The notes under the pieces are model-generated. The model was not told where the DNA came from, searched no databases, and worked only from the letters and a program-made list of their open reading frames with translations. Both the position numbers and the translations under genes were made by a program. This document shows, piece after piece, positions 58,051 through 64,000 of a stretch of 64,000 bases of DNA (within the stretch, counting starts at the first letter, position 1; every line of letters begins with the position of its first letter). Origin of the DNA: Flavobacterium gyeonganense (lineage in GTDB: Bacteria; Bacteroidota; Bacteroidia; Flavobacteriales; Flavobacteriaceae); NCBI RefSeq assembly GCF_029625295.1, contig NZ_CP121112.1, positions 4,402,001 through 4,466,000 on the forward strand, given 5' to 3'.

Positions 58051-60474
58051 ATGAAAAAAAATATAAGAACTTTACTTTTGGTTAGTTTGCTTTTTATAAG
58101 CTATATATCCATAAGCTTTGCGCAAAAAAATAATATCGAGCGAAAACAACGATTTAATTCAGATTGGAAATTTACGCTGGGAGATGCTTCTGAAAACAGT
58201 CAGACAAATTTTGATGACAGCAACTGGAGAAAATTAAATCTGCCACACGACTGGAGTATTGAAGGAAAATCAGAAAAAAACAATCCTAGTGAAGGAGATG
58301 GTGGTTTCTATCCAATGGGAAAAGCATGGTACAGAAAAACATTTACAATTCCTGCAGCATGGGCAGATCAAAAGATTTCAATCTATTTTGAAGGCGTTTA
58401 TATGAATGCAGAGGTTTTTATTAATGGTAAATCAGTAGGTTTTCAGCCTTATGGTTATACTTCTTTTGAATTTGATCTTACACCTCATTTAAATTTCGGA
58501 CAGCAAAATACAATTGCCGTTAAAGTAGATAATTCCCAGCAAAAAAACTCCAGATGGTACACTGGTTCAGGTATTTATCGCAACGTTTGGTTAATGGTGA
58601 GAAATCCGGTTCATGTTAAAAACTGGGGTATTGCGATTTCTACCTTAGAAGTTAAAAATAACAAGGCTACGACTCAAGTTAAAACGATTTTAAAGAATGA
58701 AACTGCCAGTTCACAAAGCGTGATGCTTTCGAATAGTATAGCAGATGTAAAAGGAAGAACTATTGCAAATACTGAAAACAAAATAGAACTACAGCCAAAC
58801 GAAGAAAAAGAAGTAACTCAGATCGTAACGGTAGAAAATCCAAAATTATGGTCTTTTGACGTACCCAATCTATATCAGGTTAAAACAGTAATCAAAAAAG
58901 AATTAAAAACTCTTGATGTTGTTACCACCAATTTGGGAATCAGAACAATTGCTTTTAGTGCTGAAAATGGATTTTTAGTAAACGGAAAAAAAGTAAAACT
59001 AAATGGAGGCTGCGTACACCATGATAATGGCGCACTGGGAGCAGCTGCCTATGACCGTGCCGAAGAAAGAAAAGTAGAATTACTCAAAGCTGCCGGATTT
59101 AATGCAGTCAGAACTTCGCACAATCCGCCTTCAGAGGCTTTCTTAGATGCTTGCGACCGATTAGGAATGCTTGTGATTGACGAAATTTTTGACGGATGGA
59201 AAGAGAAAAAAAATACTTATGATTATGCCGGTCTTTTTGATAAATGGTGGAAACATGATGTGGAATCAATGGTATTGAGAGACCGCAATCATCCTTCAAT
59301 AATCATGTGGAGTACAGGCAATGAAATTATTGAAAGAACCAAACCGGAAGCGGTTGAAACTGCAAAAATGCTGGCAAATGCTGTCAAAAATCTAGATTCA
59401 TCACGTCCGGTAACATCAGCTATGACTACCTGGGATCAGGGCTGGGATATTTTTGATCCTTTGATGGCCGCTCACGATGTCGCAGGATACAATTATCAGT
59501 TGCATCATGCAGAAGATGACCATAAAAGAGTGCCATCGCGTATTATCGTGCAAACCGAATCGTATCCTAAAGATGCTTTTGCAAATTGGGATTTGGTTCA
59601 GAAACATAATTATATCCTGGGCGATTTTGTATGGACCGCAATGGATTATATAGGTGAATCGGGGATTGGGCGTTATGTATATCCGGGAGAGCTGGAAGGA
59701 GAGCATTGGACAGGAAATTTTCATCCGTGGCATGGTGCTTATTGCGGAGATATTGATTTAACAGGCTGGCGAAAACCAATCTCGCATTACAGAAGTATGC
59801 TGTACAATAATGATAATGAAAAAATATATATGGCAGTCCGTGAACCAAATCCTGAAAGTGGCCTCATAAAATTGACATTATGGGCAGTCTGGCCCACATG
59901 GGAAAGCTGGACATGGCCTAATCACGAAGGAAAGAATATTGAGATTGAAGTCTATTCAAAATATCCAAAAGTAAGATTGTACCTGAACGGAAAAAATCTA
60001 GGGGAAAAAGAAACAGGCAAAGCACAGGAATTCAAAGCAACTTTTGCGATTCCGTATCAAAAGGGAGAACTAAAGGCTGTGGGCTTAGAAAATGATAAAG
60101 AAGTTGAGTCTGTTTCATTGAAAACAGCCACTCAGCCAACTACAATTAAACTGACAGCTGACCGAAAAAACATAAATGCTGATGGTCAGGATTTAGTGTA
60201 TGTAGGTGTCGAAATCACAGATGAAAAAAGTATTTTAAATCCAAACGCAGAAAACCAGCTTACATTTAGGGTTACAGGTGCCGGAGCTATTGCGGGAGTT
60301 GATAATGCTAATTTAAAAGATACTGATCTCTATGTTGCCAATACCCGAAAAGCATGGAATGGCCGTGCTTTGGTCATTATTAAAAGCAATGGAGAATCAG
60401 GTACTATTAATCTTGAAGTTACTGCTCCGGGATTAAAGAAAGGTGTAATTAAAGTAAATGCGACAGGTAAAAAG
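58051..60474 (+). CDS. GH2 family glycoside hydrolase (galactosidase/glucuronidase type), no own stop codon
   Basis: An 808-codon GH2 enzyme with signal peptide MKKNIRTLLLVSLLFISYISISFAQ. Sugar-binding domain (GDGGFYPMGKAWYRKTF, SGIYRNVWL), immunoglobulin-like domain, TIM barrel with NAVRTSHNPPSEAFLDACD and acid/base Glu425 in STGNEI; the likely nucleophile is Glu503 in VQTESYP. C-terminal DUF4982-like and immunoglobulin-like domains end near KKGVIKVNATGK. The frame does not stop: it runs into the next gene's ATG at 60475. With one A fewer in the A5 run at 60469-60473 it would read NATGKR and stop at a TGA overlapping that ATG by four bases (ATGA), a normal coupling. A -7-like TATATTTG lies at 57993-58000. 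The substrate (beta-galactoside or beta-glucuronide) is not determined. Confidence 0.88.
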
Positions 60475-63400
60475 ATGAATCAAATAAAAACACTATTGCT
60501 TTTCGTCGCTATTTTCAGTTCGTCTTTATACGCTCAGCAAAAAGAAAATAAGGCGTTACTTAGTGATGCTAATATTCAAATTAGTAATCTGAAGGTAGAA
60601 AATGCTGTAACTCCTATTGGTCTTGATGTATCTCAGCCAGTATTTAGCTGGCAAATGAAAACCGTTGATAAAAACAGAAGCTATTATCAAACTGCCTATC
60701 AAATTATTGTAAAAAATAATGAGGGTATTGATGTTTGGAATACTGGTAAAATTAAAAGTGGGGCATCCATTAATATAAAATACAAGGGGGTAGAATTGAA
60801 ACCTACAACTTTATATAACTGGACAATAACTGTTTGGGATCAAAAAGGAAAAAAGTACTCAGTGAATTCATGGTTTGAAACAGGTTTACTGAACCATAAA
60901 ATGGTTACTAATAACGATTCAGATAAGGAAACAACTGCTTGGTCCGGAGCAAAATGGATTGGCGGTAATCCAGATGATATGGTTTTGTATTCCCAATATC
61001 TTCCTGTTTTTAGTATCAACAGTACAATTCAGCTGGATGAAAAATCAAAATCAACAAAAGCATCGTTAGTTTATGGTGCGAATGATCAGCGTTTAATGGA
61101 TAAAAATAAAAATCTATTTAAACTGGAAAATAAGAAAGGCGAAAGTTACATTAGAATTGAGTTAAATACGAAACCCTTAGATTCCGATGTGCAGGCACAG
61201 CTCAATATTTATCGGGTTGGCTATCATCCAAAAGATAAAACAGAGATCCCTTTTAAAAGTTTTTCTATTCCGAATACGTTAATTAATGAGGAAAACAAGT
61301 ATAATCCTCATACAGTAATTGTAAAAAGCTGTTTAGGAGTTACTAAAATTTATATTGATGGGGATTCGAAAGAAAATGGGGTTGCTGATATTAATCTCAA
61401 TCCATTAGGAGCCGGAGGCGATTTTATAGCTTTTCCTGTAGTAGGCGACATTGGTTTTTTAGTGCCCAAGGGAGAAAAAGCTCAGTTCTCAAAACTTGAA
61501 ATTAAAAATTACCGAAGCCCTTCAAATGTTATTTTTTCTGATAATAGCCCTGCTTCAGGTATATTTTCGTCATTTAAAGAAGTAACGGTTGAAAATAATA
61601 GCTATGTTTTAACAGGAAGAAATAAAGAAGCTCTAGTTTTAGCTGATCCAAGTCAGAATTCCATGCCTATGCTGCGTACAGTCTTTAAAATCGATTCTCC
61701 TAAAATAAGCAAAGCACGATTGTATGTCACAGCACATGGGATTTACGATGTTTACTTAAACGGAAAAAAAATAGGAGACGATTATTTTAATCCCGGACTT
61801 ACGCAGTACAATAAAACTCATTTGTATCAAACGTATGATGTAACGTCTAATATTCAGGAAGGCAATAATGTATTGGGTGCCATTCTTGGTGAAGGCTGGT
61901 GGAGTGGAGGTAGTACGTTTGTTGGTGAAAACTGGAATTTCTTTGGTGATCGCCAGTCGATACTGGCCAAATTGGTAGTTACCTATGCCGATGGAAAAGA
62001 AAAAATTATCACAAGTAATCCTGAAACATGGACGTATTTTAATGGTGGACCAGTAAAATACAGCAGCTTTTTTCAGGGTGAAGTTTATGATGCACAAAAA
62101 GAAAAAGCAATTGAAGGCTGGAGTACAGCAAAATACGATTCATCGAGTTGGCATCAGGCGTCAGCCATAGGAACTGATGGTTTTGTAAGTTCAGAAGGAA
62201 CAGCTAATTTACCCAACTTTAATAATTTTGCTGATGCTCAATTGGTGGGGCAATTTGGATCTACGGTTAAACCAATAAATGAATTAACAGCTCAATCTGT
62301 TAAAGAAGTCCGTCCCGGTGTATTTGTTTACGATATGGGACAAAATATGGTTGGTGTACCCAAAATTACCCTGAAGAATGTAGAAAAAGGAAAGAAAATC
62401 ACATTGCGTTATGCCGAAGTTTTATATCCGGATTTGCCCGAATACAAAGGCAATGAAAATTTACTGATGCTTGAAAATGTTAGGGCGGCAATGTCACAGG
62501 ATATTTACACAACCAAAGGAGGTAACGAAGCTGTAACGCTACGATTTACATTTCACGGATATCGTTACATAGAAATAACAGGAATTGAAAAACCATTGCT
62601 GTTAACCGATGTTAAAGGAACGGTATTAAGTTCGATACATGAATTGTCTTCACATTATCAAACCTCAAATCCTTTGGTAAATAAATTGTGGGAAAATATT
62701 ACCTGGTCAATGAGAGGGAATTTTCTATCGATACCTACTGATTGTCCTCAGCGTAATGAACGCTTAGGATGGAGTGGTGATATTTCGGTTTTTTCAAGGA
62801 CTGCAGTTCATCTAGCAGATGTGAAACAATTTCTCAAAAGGCATATGCTGGCCATGAGAGATATTCAAAGTGAAGATGGGCGTTTTCCGGATGTAGCTCC
62901 AATAGGTGTAGGATTTGGTGAAACGTTGTGGGGAAGTGCCGGAATTACTGTTGTCTGGGAAAATTATCTGCAATACGGTGACCTCAGTTTATTAGAAGAG
63001 CATTATGAGGCTATGAAAAACTACGCCAATTATCTGATTGCCGATATTGATCCTAAAACAGGTGTTTTAAAAGAAAACGAAAGAGATAACTGGGGCTCGT
63101 TAGGAGACTGGCTGAGTTTAGAAGATTCTAAAAACGAAAAAACGCTATTCTGGGAAGCTTATTTTATTTATGATTTGGAAATTATGGCTAAAGTTGCCGG
63201 CTTATTAGACAAAAAGAAAGATCAGGAACATTTTTCAGAATATTACAAGCAGAGAAAAGATTTTTTCAATAAGACTTATATTGATAAAACAACAGGAAAA
63301 ACAGCATTTAGAGGTAAAATTGTGGATACACAAACCTCGTATGTACTACCCTTTGCTTTTGGTGTTCTGAATAAGGAAAATGCTGATCTTGCTTTACAAC

Positions 63401-64000
63401 AGTTTATATCTTCTATACAAAGAGAAAACAAAACCGATCAGGGCGTTATTTGTCCGCCTTATTCCCTAATGACCGGATTTATTGGCACTGCATGGGTCAA
63501 TAAAGCACTTTCAGATAATGGATATTCGAATGTAGCCTATCAGTTATTACAAAACAAATCTTATCCTTCGTGGTTGTATCCTGTCACCCAAGGAGCAACT
63601 ACGATTTGGGAACGATTAAATTCGTATACGCATAAAGACGGGTTTGGAGGGAATAACCGAATGAATTCTTTCAATCATTATGCCTTTGGAGCGGTAGGGG
63701 CATGGATGTATAATTATTCGTTAGGAATTTTACGAGATGATAATGCACCGGGATTTAAACATTTTATTTTAAAGCCGGAACCCGATACTACCGGAGAGAT
63801 GAACTTTGCAAATGGATATTACGATTCGATGTACGGACGTATTGAAAGCAGCTGGGAAATAAAAAAAGGCAAATATAAGTTCCGTTTTGTTGTGCCTGCA
63901 AATACAACAGCGACACTTTATTTACCCGCTTTAAAAGAAAGTGATGTAACAATAAATGGTAAAAAGAGCGGAACTAAATTTTTGAATATAAAAAATAATA
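60475..64000 (+). CDS. GH78 alpha-L-rhamnosidase (3' end outside the window), in frame with the preceding GH2
   Basis: At least 1175 residues, inverting enzyme releasing alpha-L-rhamnose. The ATG at 60475 begins its own signal peptide (MNQIKTLLLFVAIFSSSLYAQ), although the upstream GH2 frame runs through it. N-terminal fibronectin-like domain (about 40-145); a beta-rich insert of some 200 residues (about 160-380, with IRIELNTKPLDSDVQAQLNIY) of no recognised family; the rhamnosidase N-domain (ARLYVTAHGIYDVYLNGKKIGDDYFNPGLTQY); the alpha6/alpha6 barrel with the family signature DCPQRNERLGWSGD, catalytic acid candidate Glu762; then SYPSWLYPVTQGATTIWERLNSY. The final beta domain is cut by the window edge. 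Rhamnose capping fits arabinogalactan or rhamnogalacturonan side chains. Confidence 0.9.
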   Translation, partial: MNQIKTLLLFVAIFSSSLYAQQKENKALLSDANIQISNLKVENAVTPIGLDVSQPVFSWQMKTVDKNRSYYQTAYQIIVKNNEGIDVWNTGKIKSGASINIKYKGVELKPTTLYNWTITVWDQKGKKYSVNSWFETGLLNHKMVTNNDSDKETTAWSGAKWIGGNPDDMVLYSQYLPVFSINSTIQLDEKSKSTKASLVYGANDQRLMDKNKNLFKLENKKGESYIRIELNTKPLDSDVQAQLNIYRVGYHPKDKTEIPFKSFSIPNTLINEENKYNPHTVIVKSCLGVTKIYIDGDSKENGVADINLNPLGAGGDFIAFPVVGDIGFLVPKGEKAQFSKLEIKNYRSPSNVIFSDNSPASGIFSSFKEVTVENNSYVLTGRNKEALVLADPSQNSMPMLRTVFKIDSPKISKARLYVTAHGIYDVYLNGKKIGDDYFNPGLTQYNKTHLYQTYDVTSNIQEGNNVLGAILGEGWWSGGSTFVGENWNFFGDRQSILAKLVVTYADGKEKIITSNPETWTYFNGGPVKYSSFFQGEVYDAQKEKAIEGWSTAKYDSSSWHQASAIGTDGFVSSEGTANLPNFNNFADAQLVGQFGSTVKPINELTAQSVKEVRPGVFVYDMGQNMVGVPKITLKNVEKGKKITLRYAEVLYPDLPEYKGNENLLMLENVRAAMSQDIYTTKGGNEAVTLRFTFHGYRYIEITGIEKPLLLTDVKGTVLSSIHELSSHYQTSNPLVNKLWENITWSMRGNFLSIPTDCPQRNERLGWSGDISVFSRTAVHLADVKQFLKRHMLAMRDIQSEDGRFPDVAPIGVGFGETLWGSAGITVVWENYLQYGDLSLLEEHYEAMKNYANYLIADIDPKTGVLKENERDNWGSLGDWLSLEDSKNEKTLFWEAYFIYDLEIMAKVAGLLDKKKDQEHFSEYYKQRKDFFNKTYIDKTTGKTAFRGKIVDTQTSYVLPFAFGVLNKENADLALQQFISSIQRENKTDQGVICPPYSLMTGFIGTAWVNKALSDNGYSNVAYQLLQNKSYPSWLYPVTQGATTIWERLNSYTHKDGFGGNNRMNSFNHYAFGAVGAWMYNYSLGILRDDNAPGFKHFILKPEPDTTGEMNFANGYYDSMYGRIESSWEIKKGKYKFRFVVPANTTATLYLPALKESDVTINGKKSGTKFLNIKNN

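Noticed and set aside
1..64000. CRISPR arrays, tRNA or rRNA genes
   Set aside because: No regularly spaced repeats or recognisable tRNA/rRNA sequence was seen on either strand.

Overview
The window looks like an AT-rich chromosomal segment from a Bacteroidota of the Flavobacterium type. The signs are SusC/SusD pairs, hybrid two-component regulators, a Gld-type ABC system, a type IX secretion C-terminal domain, A-rich leaders without clear Shine-Dalgarno sites, and promoter boxes of the Bacteroidota form TAnnTTTG. No rRNA, tRNA, CRISPR array or transposase was seen. Nearly everything serves glycan capture and degradation.

Layout. (1) 1-6.5 kb: end of a rhomboid protease gene and a SIMPL-domain secreted protein on +, facing an M16 peptidase and a fused GldF-GldG-like permease on -. 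(2) 6.5-14.3 kb: an ABC ATPase, then a SusC/SusD pair whose SusC carries an STN signalling domain, with its FecR anti-sigma and ECF sigma factor (all -). (3) 14.8-15.8 kb: an alpha/beta hydrolase. (4) 15.9-31.3 kb, PUL 1 (all -): GH3, hybrid regulator HTCS1, SusC, SusD, an IPT/TIG surface lipoprotein, GH10 and GH16; a hemicellulose or mixed-linkage beta-glucan target is inferred. (5) 32.0-40.65 kb, first part of PUL 2 (+): LacZ-type GH2, HTCS2 and GH105. (6) 40.7-46.0 kb: a - strand cassette of response regulator, histidine kinase, TonB-dependent receptor and PAP2 phosphatase that splits PUL 2. (7) 46.4-64 kb, rest of PUL 2 (+): SusC, SusD, a 1510-residue GH128-like T9SS protein, GH43, GH2 and GH78. 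The enzyme set (beta-galactosidases, rhamnosidase, unsaturated uronyl hydrolase, exo-1,3-galactanase-like GH43) suggests a rhamnose- and uronate-capped galactan such as type II arabinogalactan; this is inference.

The strongest non-gene signals are two pairs of shared operator-like motifs. The first (GAAGCA, 10 bases, CAAATGATG) lies upstream of both GH3 and SusC of PUL 1, on either side of HTCS1. The second (tandem CCCCT boxes, the second preceded by TGTAAT, then a TAnnTTTG box 20-22 bases on) lies upstream of both the LacZ-type GH2 and SusC of PUL 2, so it links the two halves of PUL 2 across the inserted cassette.

Five genes are disrupted by single-base length differences in short mononucleotide runs: SusC of PUL 1 (twice), GH10, LacZ-type GH2, PAP2, and the GH2/GH78 junction, where the two genes read as one open frame. 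The pattern fits uncorrected sequencing indels better than gene decay, but the sequence alone cannot decide.
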